From NCBI GenBank assembly GCA_012932295.1, contig JAAONU010000014.1, positions 34,379,977-34,443,976 on the forward strand: DNA of 64,000 bases. Direction: 5' to 3'. The notes beneath the pieces were generated by a model that did not search any database, had not been told where the DNA came from, and saw only the letters and a program-made list of their open reading frames with translations. Numbering within the stretch: position 1 is the first letter of the stretch; each line of letters begins with the position of its first letter. The DNA is from Cyclina sinensis. Its lineage: Eukaryota > Mollusca > Bivalvia > Venerida > Veneridae. The translations under genes were made by a program, and so were the position numbers. This document shows, piece after piece, positions 39,001-49,565 of this stretch.

Positions 39001-42000
39001 TTTTAAAATATTGTTCAACAACATCAAACTAAACATTTGTAATCAAGTGTTAGATTTATTTTTAAAACAAACCAAGTCTTTAGTGGACTTTATATGTATT
39101 TATAACGGGATCCGTTGTAAATAAACTCGAATCAACTGACATACTTTCATTTTAAATATTATACTAGCGCTGTGTGGAGAAATGATTTTAATAATGTTTA
39201 AAGTGAAATGACCCTAAGATTATTTTCTTGTTGTTTTGTTATATAGTGGTTCGTGGTATTTATCCATGAAACGAAAATCTATGGTTTTTGGTCCAGTATT
39301 AAAAACGAATATAATATGAGCGCATGCTCGAAGAGTGAATGTGATAAATTATGTGATGGCAAACGCAAATAGAAGTTCTTAATATAGGTTTTACACCGTT
39401 CGTAACGCTATTACTTATGATGGAGAATTTTATTCACTTCATGAAAGGTTGCTTTGGGTAGCAGTGCGTCTATAGACGGGTGTTGATAGAAGTAATATAC
39501 ACAGATAGATAAAATCAAATTCTTAGACAATGACCCAACTGTGAACGAGATGCTTTACGGATGCCATGTTATTTTAGATAAGTTAAATGAATTCATATTG
39601 TGTTTTTAGGACGTAACTGCCAATGAAACCGCCACTGAACCACTAGGGCTAACTGCGTATGTGGTCTTAGGGAAAACACGTCTTTTTTATTGCACGAACC
39701 ATACTCCAACATCCATCGGTCCTTGTCTTTAGATCCCCTGTGTTTATTTTCTTAGTTTATTTGCAGTTTGTACATGATTCTAGGATATTCTTAAAATCGT
39801 AGTCTAAAGACATGAATTCTTATAACACATATGGTATAAACACATATGTTGAAACCTGCTATGTTCCTATTTGTAAGCTAAATTCAATTCATTTCTCAAC
39901 AAAACTATACATTTTACAGACAACTGCAAGCTCTTGAAAGAAGCAGCTGCCAAGAAAGTGATAGTTATGGATGCAGCAATTCAACAATGTCAGAGTAGAA
40001 CTCAGGCAGCAAAATATATATTTAAGAAAAGGAAGGTATGAACTCTTTTTGCTATCAATTCTTATCACAGACAATCAAGTATTTTGTTCAAATGACCAGA
40101 AATACCTGGAAAAAAATCCAGTAAAAATCAGCTTTCTATAATTTTACTCTTTGCACTTAAAGGTATTTAATGATCCTGTCATCGGTCACATAGACTTACA
40201 TCCAGTTTGTGTCCGAATAATAGACACACCACAGTTTCAACGACTGAGATATATCAAACAGCTTGACGCCTGCTACCTGGTTTACCCGGGTGCCAGTCAT
40301 AACAGATTTGAACACTCTATAGGGTAAGTTTTTATAGTATAGTATATTCATACATTTCCAAATATTATCTTAATTTTAATGCCATCATATTTTAAGCCAA
40401 GAAATTGACGACAAGCTAGCGCGACACCAGACAAATAAGCAAAAGAGACCAGTTTTGGATTCTAAATCTTTATAAGCTTCTATGAATTTAATAGCTTTAA
40501 AACTATGGTGAGAATATGAAATTGATAAATTAAATAGCACTTCGACTATGAATCAAAACTATATTGTTTCTGAGAGCTGAAAATTGTATTAAGATAGTTA
40601 GAGCTAATTTTTATATTTCAATCGATGATTCAAAGAATAAACATGAAATGAATATATAGTTTTTACTACGATAGACATTTGACAAACAAACGTCTCGGTA
40701 TATGCGTAAGTAAACTTTTTTCAAATAGTCCAATTTTCATTTAGAAAAAGACTCTTTGGATATCAGTACATAAATATGTATCCATCAAAATGATTGCAGA
40801 ACATGCTATTTGGCTGGAAAGCTATTACGAAAAATATCGGAACGCCAACCTGATGAAGGGATTACAGAACGAGACATTCTGTGTGTCGAGATCGCTGGAC
40901 TATGTCATGACCTTGGTAAGACATAATTAGGAAATTTAATGACGATTTGAAAGGGTGTCAGCCTCGTTTTCAGAAGTAATCCTAATAACATATAACTATC
41001 CTGTACTTTAACTAAGCGATACTTTGCAGTATCTCAGTGTATTCACACAAATATGCGGATTGTATTTTTATACCTGTTTCAAGATTCAGTTGAATGCCTT
41101 CTGTAGTTATATGAGATACTTTTGGTCAGAAAACTATTTTTGGTCAAACAAATATTTAATATCTTTCTTTAAAGGACAAGGACCATTTTCCCATGTCTTC
41201 GAAGAGAGGTTCATGCCAAGAATTGGGAAAGCATTTACGGTAATTCTAAAATTGTAATGAATTACAGCAAGCCGTAGAAATAGGTGCTACCTACTGATAT
41301 GTTTAATATACACTAGAACATTAATGTTTCATTTAATAAAGCGTTTTCCAGTATGCTTAACAGATGCAGAAAAATACACTGATATAATTTACCGCAGTAT
41401 CTCTTTCATCTTTTATAAAGTGTATTACAGAAAGATCATTGTTTCCATTCCTTTGCTAACCTATTACAGCTGAGGTGCACACAAAGTATTAATCAAATTT
41501 TGACATTTTTTTATGTGGTCTGTTACTAAGTAAAAGAAATTATCGAAAGAAATGTATTTCGCAAATTATCTACATACAGCATGAAGAAACAGCAAGAAAG
41601 ATGTTTGAATACATATTGGAAGACAATGGCGGGGAATTGAAAAACGATATCCAAACCATAATAAGAAACTGTCGTATACCAGGTTTTGAGGCTTTGACAG
41701 AAAATGATTTTCTTTTTATCAAAGAAATGCTAGACAAACCTAAGGATATTAACAGGGAGGTAGACTATTTTTTATCCATTTTTATATAAAACTAAAAATC
41801 TGCTTTACATGTAGGTTTTGCGATATATGTACAGATACCTGCAAAGGATCTTTTTTCGTGGTAACGTATAAAACAATCAAAGGGATTGCAAAAGCTGTAA
41901 TGCCACAGTCACAACGACAGTATCATGACGTTTTATCCATTTTATGTATTTGTCATTCCTACCCATGAAACCTTCCGAAAAGTTAATCACATGTTCACTA

Positions 42001-45000
42001 CATGTATCGTATGTCAGGGAAAAATAAAGTTACGTTACGTTGTGCCTGAATCTAAAATGAACAATGCATTGAAGAACACTTTATCACATTCACTTCATAA
42101 AATCAGTATCTTCTTTTTTCATAAGGAGTGGCCTTACCTTGGAAGGGACGAATCGAAGAGTTTTATGTATGAGGTAATGTCTTCTACTCCTGGAGTCAAA
42201 TCTGTTTTCAAACGATGTCAGTACGAAGACAGAACACTTACATTAAGAAATTAAATTGTTTTATTTGTATTATAATGTATTAGCTTCAAGAACTTTGAAT
42301 AATTTGTTTAGGAAAGGGAGAATTGGTTGATTTTTTAATGGGAACCAATAAAGTTATCCAATAAAAGCAATCGGGATTTATCTTAAGACTTATTTTCCTG
42401 GTTGTACAAGATCGAAACACTGTCGCCCGTAGGTTAAATGCAAACCACGACCTATATACATAGAAAAAATAATTATCAACACCCTTAATTTTCTTCAAGA
42501 TTGTTGCAAATAAAAGAAACGGAATTGATGTCGACAAATGGGACTATCTCGCCCGTGACAGTTACATGCTTGGTATAAAAGTCAATTTTGACCATAACAG
42601 ATGTTTCATGACTGCAAGAGCCCTAAAAAGCAATGGAGTGCATGAACAAAGTGGAGCCACCGGAGGAAACGAGTCTAACGGATTTGCGGGTATTGCGCGT
42701 GAAAATGGTGTCGGTGTTGCAGACGTTAATAATCAAGAGCCTGTTGCGTATTCCCGGAAACAGATTTGCTACAGAGACAAAGTAACTTTCATATTTGCTC
42801 GTCATTAAAGCATTCGCTGAATTTTAAATTGAAGTAGCCTTCCTTACAATTAATTCAATTCTTATAAATTCGATAATATACTTTTGAAAGGCTTTCCACG
42901 GTTTGATTAAAATTAGTTCACTGTTGGACATGCAAGATAAAAATATGAATATTTTCTAACTTTAACCTCAGTATATACATTTTACTTTGGCATTAAAAAG
43001 TACTCGAGAAATAAAAGATTTAAAATGGAGCGTTGTCTTGATGAGAACAACATTTAATTATGTTTGCCGTGTCTGCTTCTAAATGAGTTTGCTGAGATAT
43101 AAGATTTATAAGTAGAAAGAGTTTAAAGATTCATTATTTTGAAATTTGAAAACCTTTACATGTATATAAAGGCATCACTTTCCGAATTGGAACCATAAAA
43201 TTTCTTATTCACTGCATTTCCATCAGGATGCACACGACTTGTACGATTTGTTCTACACAAGGATGACGTTACACAAGAAAGCTTATCAGCACAAGACCCA
43301 CAGGATCATAGGCATGATGTAGGTTTCTTTTCATAAAGATGCTACGTTCAGCTGTTCCTATGTCTTTATGACAACCCTGATTGCGATATCCAAGTTTATT
43401 TGTCGGATATAAGATGTCACAGCATACTTGTGAGTTCGCATTTAGGAAAGGGAGATGTAATAAGGGACCTGTAAATACAAGTAGGGTACCGTATTTTACA
43501 AAAGTATTTGAAGAGAAGAAAAGCTGGGTTCTCGCAATAGCATCTTTGTATTGCAGTGCTTGGCAAATATTGCAGAGAAAATCTACACGTAAGGACAAAT
43601 GCAAATGCACTGAATTCTTGACAACAAAATAAAATACTTGTTAAAGTACACAAGGCACCATATTTCACAGAAAAAATGATTGAAGAAAAGAAAAATACAA
43701 TTTTCGCTATAGAATCCCTCTATTGCAATGCGCGTGCAAATAGGTGCCCGTTATTATTGTCGAATGCCAGTGAGTAAGGCTAAAATACGAGTATGAGAAA
43801 ATCAAGGTGACTGAACGAAACTATGAAAAAAGGCTTTTACACTGAGGTAGGAATTCAACATAATCTACTGCAAGTATTGGGAAAAGTAGACATATAAGGC
43901 AAACATTTAAGCACATATATATTGTTCCTGTGGCAGAAATGATACGCAGATTAGCTTGAAAATCTATTTATTGTTATATATGTAACCTACTTAGATAGCG
44001 TTTGTAATTATTCTTGGATAGTTTCGATTGTCCGTTTGATCAACGTCTCGAAAAGAAGTTAATGATTATTGTAACATTCGCTGTGTATTCAGTCATACAC
44101 TGACCATCGTAAGTAGTCTAGTCTGTGAACCGTCTAGTATTTTTGTGGAAAAGCTAGCCCGATGTGATCCCTGTGTATCACTTTTACGAGTATATATTAC
44201 CACATAACCATAAATCAGCCCCAGTATATATGGTTTTTACATGTAATAAAAACTGATATCAAGACTTTTCTATCTTAAAGAAAAGTTATGCGGGTCCAGT
44301 TGCAGATGTTTCGAAAGATAAGTTCAGATAATACCACTTTCTATTTCAGGATTTGCGATGCCTTGATTGCAGCTAATGACGTTGTTAAATTTGTCGGAAA
44401 AGATGGTAGGAAATATAGGTAAATTCAATCCTGTCTACAAAATTGTCTTTTAAGAAAGGCTTTTGAATAAATTCACGTTTCTTTTAGCAATAAATATATT
44501 TTACAAAATAGTCATATAAGCATATAAACAGAATGTCAAACACTAAAAGCCATAGACCTTAAACACGCATTGCACTTATTGAAAATAATTATGTGTAACT
44601 AAAAAGGCCCTGATTTAAATGATAAATATATTTTACCTAGAATCTCTGATGCTGTAGACGACATGAAAGCCTACACAATGCTGACAGACGATATCTTCCA
44701 CGTTATATTAAACGCACCAGCAAACGGTAACGTTGTTCTGTCTAGCGATATTTCAGACAATGGTGCCTGCAATATTGGTAGACTTTATGAACGTACATCT
44801 ACCGTAATTGCCAATGACGAAACAGATGACGTATATGAAACACATAGTGCGGAGAAACTGAAGAGAGCAAAGAAAATACTGAACGACATTCTCAACAGGA
44901 AACTTTATAAATGTGTTGAACAAAGACAAATTAAGGTGTCTACTTTTTTCTAATATTGTCAATTTTTTTATATAAAAATAAATCAGGAAAAATCTAAAAA

Positions 45001-45495
45001 TCAAGGAAAGTGGAAACTGTACTGCTGAAATATTACACTTAAATTATGTGTACCAATTCGTGAAGCTCGAGAGTTTTTGTGTTATTTCTTAACATAGTCT
45101 CCGGATTTTTTTCTCAAAGCTTTTATTTTTCTTTTTTTTCAATATATATGCAAGTCTTTACTTACTTGTGTCGTATAAATCTTGTATAAGAATGTTAGGT
45201 AAGAACGCCTTAGACCGTTTGGCCATTGCAACAACCGTTAAAAAGATTGTGCAAATAACCGAGATTTAAATGTCCAACTTACACCACATCGGTGACAGGC
45301 TTTAGATATAATATAAGTCCTCAGCAACCTACAAACGCGCTGACGTCAAAGAGGTCTTAAAAGTTTGCTACTGCATGCAAAAAAATCGCTCTAAGCGTTA
45401 CCGAGCTACAGCCATTGCAAGTGAGTGCTCTATACAAAGCAAAGACCCACTTTCACGGTTAAGATGCCTCTATAATTGTTTGGATATAATAAGAC

Positions 45496-45534
<39 letters not shown>

Positions 45535-48500
45535 AACAATATTAATAATGTAAAGATATGGCAGATGCATACACATATTATAAATAAAATTCTGCATTTA
45601 CTTCAGCATGGGAAATTTGACGAGAAAACGTTTAAAGAGATTGTGAAAACACCTGAAATTCCGGTACCTGAACAATATTTCGACTACGATGTAAGTATGA
45701 AAGCATGTGATTCATGCTGTATATGTCTGTCAGATATATTCAGTTGATAAACTGATGAGGAATACGTCAAACTTGTCGAAAATATCAGTTGTTTTTGGTA
45801 AATATTAGAAGTAAAAACTTGTTTTTTTCCTAATGTATGTATTATAATTCAGGAAAGAGCGATATTTTAATTCGTTTTAGACTTTAGTGGCAATAACCTC
45901 TTAAATTAATGTTTTGCGAAATCTTTGTTAGTAAATATATATACCTGGAAATAAGTTAAGCACACCCGGCATTTTGCCTCAAATTTGACATGACCACAAC
46001 TGAAATTTTAAATTTTTATTTGGGCAATGGTACGAACCACCTTCCGTACTAATCATGTGTATCTCCGATAGAGTGTCGCGCACTGAAAGCTCGTGTACTT
46101 CGCCATTTTGACAATATACTCGTGAATTGTTAAACTGCACTTTCAGTTAACACAAAGTACATGTTTGATTTTGTTCTAACATATTGCCATTATATTTTGA
46201 CCTGTTGTCAACAAAATGGTTAGGAGAAGATTATCGGATGGCGATAGGTGGCATATAATAGGCATGATTAATGCTGGCATGTCTGTCGTCGGCTTGGCTT
46301 TAATCACTCTGTCATTAGCAGACTAGCTCAGAATTATCGGCATACGCATCACGTAAGGGACCGTCCAAGATCTGGACGGCCATATGTAACAACGGCACGC
46401 GAGGACCGACCGAAATCTTTTACGTCTCGTTAGGCGTTTTCTGTTTGCAACAAGAACCTTTCTAAAGCGAAACTGGTTGCCACACAGGCATTTTTCGTCA
46501 CGTAGTCTGCGCAATCGGCTCAGATCTGCAGGTTTAAGGTCAAGAAGGTAATAAAAACGTCCCTTTTTAACACCTGTTCATTGCCGGAACCGCCTGACAT
46601 GGTGCTTGGGAAGGCGTGGTTGGAACCTCAGGTCATGGAGAAAGATCCATTGATCAGATGAAAGCAGGTTCCTTCTACACGTCACAGACGGGCGTATTCG
46701 AGTGTGGAGGCAACGAAATACAGCCTACACACCATGAAACATTCTTTCTACGGTTCCCTTTGGTGGTGGATCAGTTATGATATGTTATATATCTCATGAC
46801 AGTGCTTTCAAACACAACCAATTTTAAATTTCGGGGGTGTGCTTAACTTATTTCCAGGTGTATATTATACTTTTAAATATTTGACACTATGAGACAGGGG
46901 TATCTTGGAAAGAGACAAATGGTATGTTTTAAAAATAACATATTTACTTTTTTTAGTACATTTAATGACTTTCATTTTTTTTAAAAAAAAACGCAATATG
47001 TGCCCTGTATTTAAAGAATGCGCATGTTTTTATTTAATTATTCTTACTGCAATGATTACAACTTTTAATCCGTTCCCATTTTGGAAACAAAATGAAAAAC
47101 TGAGGCACTGCAAGTTTCAATCCGCTTTCCCTATGTTCCATTAGATTACAAGAGATTTGCTGTGTTTCTTCGCGGCTTTCCCATTGTCCAGCCGTAAATT
47201 GTTACGCGTGAATGGTTACGCCATTAATAAAGTGAGAAGACTATTAAGATAAAAAAAGCGAATATTCTTGTACAAGTTTAAAAGTATAACAAGTTGTTTT
47301 ACTCAAAGATGGCTTACAGGCGGAATTGGTTTTCATGTCATTTCTTTTCGGGCATCCTTTGTATGTAAACATTCTAAAAACAAACCATGAAAGTGCTTAT
47401 GCTTTTATGCCTTTGACCATTAAGATAGGTTAGTCGAGCTGAGTATCTTTCCTATACTTAACTATCTTCTGTAAAGGTTGAGTTTTGATTGAAGTATTTT
47501 ACCCCGAAAGTTAAAAAAATAACTTCCTGCGTCTCTTATTCATGTTTAAAGAAGACACCTGGAAGCCAGGTTCAACCTGCATTATAAGAACAACTTGCTG
47601 AATTATTTACGTTGGCTGCTCCCTGCGTCTCTTATTCATGTTTAAAGTAGACACCTGGAAGCCAAGTTCATTGTAACAATCCAAAACCAGGGCAAAGAGG
47701 CTGACACTGTTTCAATATAGAGACACCATTCGTCTTTTATTTTACAACAAAGTCTCAGAAATACTAAGCTGAAAATTGTTTGACTCAGGATATAATTGTT
47801 TTCACTTCCTGCATTTTGTAGTAGAATAAAAAATTGGATTTTCTTTCTCTCTATCCATTAAATCCCTCTGTCGAAATTTGAAAACAACTGGTTTAAATGA
47901 TATGATTTCCTGTGATAGAGAAAACCTATCCATACAATTAATTATCATTTATTGTCATTTGTTTTTATGCAACCTAACCTTTTAATATTTTGTTGCTGTT
48001 GTTTTTATTTAGATAGTTAACTTGGACTACGGGATGGAAGATAGAGACCCGGTGGCAAAAGTAAGGTTTTACACCAAGGAAAACAATGACACGCCGATAA
48101 AATTAGAAAGAAGCCAGGTTTGCGAGTTTTCCTTGTTATTCTGCAATCAAAACAATGTGTGTCTGCTTACGTGCCGATTACTGTCACAATTTCGGTACAA
48201 CTCGTTCTAAAGTCGTATGTCTTCTGCTTTGTTTTCATATTTCATGTAATAATTTAAGACACGTACGCTTAAAATAAGTGAGACGAATAGGGATTTAATA
48301 ATGAAAACGTAATCGAACTGTAATAGTGACTACATAAAATTTGATGTAGTATGCATTTTCAAATATAGCATGTTATAATATCCTGCAGTATTACTTCTAA
48401 AAACTTGAACTTAACTATTACCATACGCAGCTTGAAATGAAATGTTACTTTGCATAAGGAGGTTAGAGACACACACACATATATATATATATATTGTTTA

Positions 48501-49340
48501 ATCTTTAAACGTTTTATTCTCAACTCCTACTCTGGACATAATGATAGTGTAGATCTTTTTATGATTTGCTCTTGGTCCTGTGTTTTTACTTGCATAGTGG
48601 AGATTTTAGACATAAGTATTTCGTCGACTGTTCTGTCTGCAGTTATTACATAAATACAAGAACAAAAATTCATCAGCAATTTTGAAAATAAAATACAAGT
48701 TCTTGAATTCAAAGCTACAAGTTTTTCCATATTTTATACTGATAATTATTACCTTCGAACAAAATGAAGCTAGTATCATTTTTATTTACAGGTTTCTTAT
48801 GTTCTCCCAGAGACATTTGCCGAACATACAGTGAGGATATATTGCAAAGAAACAATAGAAAATGGCCAAAATCCTAACCTAATTTCGAATATAAGAGACA
48901 AATTCAAGAGATGGTGTGAACGTTTGGAGCAGGTATGATTTCAAAGCTTGTAACTTACTCAGCGTAGCTGATATTTGATATATGCAGTATATGTTTATCG
49001 TAAATTACGGTGTCTACATCTGGAAGTATTAGAGATACCTGTTTGTTTAGACAGAAACAGTTTGATTTTTTGGTTGCAGGAAGCAGGCCAGCAGAACCTG
49101 GACAATACCCATTTGAAAATGTTATGTACATCAGAAACCAACTTCCCACAGGATATGGCACAGGAGTCAGACCAAGACCAATGTTCAGGGAATGAAAACC
49201 TTGAAAACAAAAAACTTGCAGAGCCAAATACTAATATCACGTATGAAGAAGATCAAATACATGGGGAATCTCTTGGTTTTGGCAGTGGTGTAGAGTTTCG
49301 TCCTGCGCTAGATGAAACACCTGACAGTTCATTTACTTAA
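33077..49340 (+). CDS. SAMHD1-like: SAMHD1-like HD-domain dNTP triphosphohydrolase (15 exons, ~673 aa)
   Basis: Exons: 33077-33083 (predicted), 39920-40035, 40163-40323, 40800-40915, 41175-41239, 41580-41759, 42126-42173, 42500-42781, 43227-43318, 44350-44418, 44641-44935, 45607-45690, 48013-48117, 48792-48932, 49080-49340. All junctions are GT-AG and in phase. SAMHD1 cuts dNTPs to nucleoside and triphosphate, and in vertebrates restricts viruses by starving reverse transcription. Here the fold begins at residue 41 (KVFNDP). GTP-site residues are kept (DTPQFQRLR, 62-70). Metal ligands H92, H131, D132 and D243 are kept, with THE (155-157) and R337/Y345. Changes: Q135 for human H210 and E143 for human D218. 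Insertions lie at about 275-308 and 400-445. There is no SAM domain. The acidic C-terminal tail is unlike human. Triphosphohydrolase activity is uncertain because of the active-site changes. Confidence 0.9.
33525..34720 (+). repeat. Segmental duplication block, partner of 63424-63975
   Basis: Matches at the left end are agaaagaaatcaaagcgact with agaaagcaaagcgactctcg; at the right end atttttcatgtaaatt, then tgtctactaagt/tgtctactcagt, tattcg, and acatgac. The right-hand copy is shorter, so about 0.6 kb has been gained here or lost there. Confidence 0.65.
34909..35165 (+). mobile_element. SINE, same family as 8905-9199, degenerate
   Basis: The head reads actggttcagtggtaacgg. The central part is ctttcggaccagacgtgaa then agcgaggtcccatgtatcag, and the 3' part has gcatcggttatatgg. 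It is diverged and its B box is damaged, so it is older than the copy at 8905-9199. Confidence 0.7.
35181..35466 (+). mobile_element. SINE, same family, 5'-truncated
   Basis: It starts within the tRNA-like head (gtagactggacggctaatcc), keeps a B box (aaattcgatcc) and gctcctcc, then tctttcggattagacataaa and gcgtcggtcatgctgg, and ends in gataga-like tail sequence. It lies head-to-tail directly after the copy at 34909-35165. Confidence 0.7.
35693..35910 (+). mobile_element. Third SINE family with tRNA-like head
   Basis: The head has an A-box region (ggctacctcaattggtagag) and a B-box region (cggttcagtcccc), and closes with a gggacggc acceptor-stem-like end. The body continues with gatctcgggtcatttgtccc and a cacttgcggaggaattg segment. 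The head could be misread as a tRNA gene, but the attached body and the weak stems favour a SINE. Confidence 0.6.
35911..39919 (+). other. Predicted intron 1 of the SAMHD1-like gene, right part
   Basis: No exon was recognised. A 35-base A-run lies at 36793-36827. A ctatataa box at about 38731 precedes an ATG, but no coding exon follows. The region is intronic if the first exon at 33077 is right. Confidence 0.45.
36793..36827. repeat. 35-base poly-A run
   Basis: An uninterrupted A-run preceded by A-rich sequence. No LINE or SINE body ending in it was recognised. Confidence 0.9.
39920..40035 (+). CDS. SAMHD1-like: SAMHD1-like exon 2: N-terminal Lys/Ala-rich segment
   Basis: Acceptor cattttacag, donor gtatga. 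It encodes residues 3-41: [38 protein letters not shown]. It replaces the SAM domain region of human SAMHD1 and has no known motif. The basic end KKRK could act in nuclear import, which is speculative. The last Lys and the next exon's Val form the KV of the GTP site. Confidence 0.75.
40163..40323 (+). CDS. SAMHD1-like: SAMHD1-like exon 3: start of HD core and GTP site
   Basis: Acceptor gcacttaaag, donor gtaagt. [32 protein letters not shown] and [13 protein letters not shown] are near-identical to human SAMHD1. It holds the equivalents of human D137, Q142 and R145 (guanine site) and of R164 and H167 (substrate and metal). Confidence 0.95.
40800..40915 (+). CDS. SAMHD1-like: SAMHD1-like exon 4: HD dyad
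   Basis: Acceptor tgattgcag, donor gtaaga. It encodes [30 protein letters not shown] and AGLCHDL. The HD pair (131-132) matches human H206/D207. Confidence 0.95.
41175..41239 (+). CDS. SAMHD1-like: SAMHD1-like exon 5: active-site loop with two substitutions
   Basis: Acceptor tctttaaag, donor gtaatt. It encodes [21 protein letters not shown]. The second His of the HDLGHG signature (human H210) is Gln (CAA), and the Asp after PFSHxF (human D218) is Glu (GAA). The His of PFSH (human H215) is kept. Confidence 0.9.
41580..41759 (+). CDS. SAMHD1-like: SAMHD1-like exon 6
   Basis: Acceptor tctacatacag, donor gtagac. It starts [13 protein letters not shown], so the Thr-His-Glu containing human H233 is kept across the junction, and continues [19 protein letters not shown]. 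The exon has 60 codons in phase 0. Confidence 0.9.
42126..42173 (+). CDS. SAMHD1-like: SAMHD1-like exon 7 (16 codons)
   Basis: Acceptor ttttcataag, donor gtaatg. [16 protein letters not shown] matches the WPYKGRPENKSFLYE stretch of human SAMHD1. The left part of the open frame 41925-42254 around it is intron. Confidence 0.9.
42500..42781 (+). CDS. SAMHD1-like: SAMHD1-like exon 8: metal-ligand Asp and first insertion
   Basis: Acceptor tttcttcaag, donor gtaact. [20 protein letters not shown] contains the equivalents of human D311, K312, Y315 and D319. FDHNR keeps human R333 and YRDK keeps R352/K354. Between them lies about 30 extra Gly/Asn/Ser-rich residues ([14 protein letters not shown] and on), likely a surface loop near the allosteric site. 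Confidence 0.95.
43227..43318 (+). CDS. SAMHD1-like: SAMHD1-like exon 9: substrate-binding helix
   Basis: Acceptor tttccatcag, donor gtaggt. [20 protein letters not shown] then [10 protein letters not shown] matches human [20 protein letters not shown], keeping R366, Y374, H376 and K377. Human N358, at allosteric site 2, is Asp here. Confidence 0.95.
44350..44418 (+). CDS. SAMHD1-like: SAMHD1-like exon 10
   Basis: Acceptor tctatttcag, donor gtaaat. It encodes [22 protein letters not shown], corresponding to human ITDAFLKADDYIEI...GKKY. Confidence 0.9.
44641..44935 (+). CDS. SAMHD1-like: SAMHD1-like exon 11: second insertion
   Basis: Acceptor attttacctag, donor gtgtct. [19 protein letters not shown] is followed by about 45 residues absent from human (polar, with DETDDVYE), then [20 protein letters not shown] resumes the alignment with AREILKQIEYRNLFKYV. 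Confidence 0.9.
45499..45531. repeat. (TG)n microsatellite in intron 11
   Basis: About 16 TG repeats lie 75 bp upstream of exon 12. Length variation here could affect the nearby acceptor, but this is only a possibility. Confidence 0.9.
45607..45690 (+). CDS. SAMHD1-like: SAMHD1-like exon 12
   Basis: Acceptor atttacttcag, donor gtaagt. [28 protein letters not shown]. It is poorly matched to human in sequence but sits in the linker before the conserved MDYGM segment. It has 28 codons in phase 0. Confidence 0.8.
45942..46861 (+). mobile_element. Tc1/mariner element with 25-bp perfect terminal inverted repeats, in intron
   Basis: The left end (45943-45967) starts acctggaaataagttaagca, and the right end (46835-46859) is its exact 25-base complement. 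TA-rich sequence (tatata) at both sides suits TA target insertion. Inside, from ATG 46216, is a relic transposase. At about 0.92 kb the element is shorter than an intact Tc1 element (usually 1.3-1.7 kb). The perfect ends contrast with the broken gene, which suggests mobilisation by another copy. It sits between exons 12 and 13 of the SAMHD1-like gene and must be spliced out. Confidence 0.85.
46216..46500 (+). pseudogene. Tc1/mariner transposase relic inside the intronic element
   Basis: It starts [20 protein letters not shown] and continues GMSVVGLA. After frame changes come [20 protein letters not shown] and [12 protein letters not shown], which are the helix-turn-helix and GRPR-type hinge of Tc1 transposases. 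The catalytic DDE half is largely lost; only short traces follow. Confidence 0.7.
46862..48012 (+). other. Remainder of intron 12 with a 96-bp direct duplication
   Basis: A 49-bp sequence starting cctgcgtctcttattcatgt is present at 47526-47574 and again at 47622-47670, with two or three differences. The rest has no recognised feature. Confidence 0.6.
48013..48117 (+). CDS. SAMHD1-like: SAMHD1-like exon 13
   Basis: Acceptor tttttatttag, donor gtttgc. [35 protein letters not shown]. The paralogue at 22399-22503 is the same length. It matches human [20 protein letters not shown]. Confidence 0.95.
48792..48932 (+). CDS. SAMHD1-like: SAMHD1-like exon 14
   Basis: Acceptor atttacag, donor gtatga. 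[20 protein letters not shown], then a short variable segment, then [15 protein letters not shown]. It matches human VSQLLPEKFAEQLIRVYC...FVQWC. The paralogue is at 23540-23677. Confidence 0.95.
49080..49340 (+). CDS. SAMHD1-like: SAMHD1-like terminal exon: acidic tail and stop
   Basis: Acceptor tttttggttgcag, stop TAA at 49338-49340. It encodes 86 residues, Gln/Glu/Asp/Asn-rich ([32 protein letters not shown]) and probably disordered. No human-type TPQKK phosphorylation motif is visible; a late ETPDSS is the only TP site. The three frames open here differ, and only this one continues exon 14 in phase. Confidence 0.85.
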   Translation, partial: EAGQQNLDNTHLKMLCTSETNFPQDMAQESDQDQCSGNENLENKKLAEPNTNITYEEDQIHGESLGFGSGVEFRPALDETPDSSFT

Positions 49341-49559
49341 ATATAAGCAAGAAAACAACATAAGGCCTTAAAACAGCATTCGAATATTGGTTTTAGTAAA
49401 GCATAGTTTCTTTTCATGTTCTTCATATATATATAATATCTAACCATGCAGATGTAAAATACATTAAAATGGTGTTTTCCAATATTTCATAACGGTAAAA
49501 TCTTTAAAGGGCTTAGCATTATTCTGTCTGAAATGAAAGAGAAAAGGGTTGTGTAACTT

Positions 49560-49565
49560 AATAAA
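49560..49565 (+). terminator. Candidate poly(A) signal of the SAMHD1-like gene
   Basis: AATAAA lies 220 bp after the stop codon, giving a plausible short 3' UTR. Later AATAAA copies occur (for example near 50727), so alternative ends are possible. Confidence 0.45.

Noticed and set aside
39610..39729. Acceptor-like tgtttttag followed by an open stretch [14 protein letters not shown]
   Set aside because: No good donor in the phase required by the exon at 39920, and no similarity to SAMHD1-type N-termini.
49010..49227. Other open frames overlapping the last SAMHD1-like exon
   Set aside because: Only the frame at 49080-49340 continues the preceding exon in phase and keeps the acceptor; the others are shadows.
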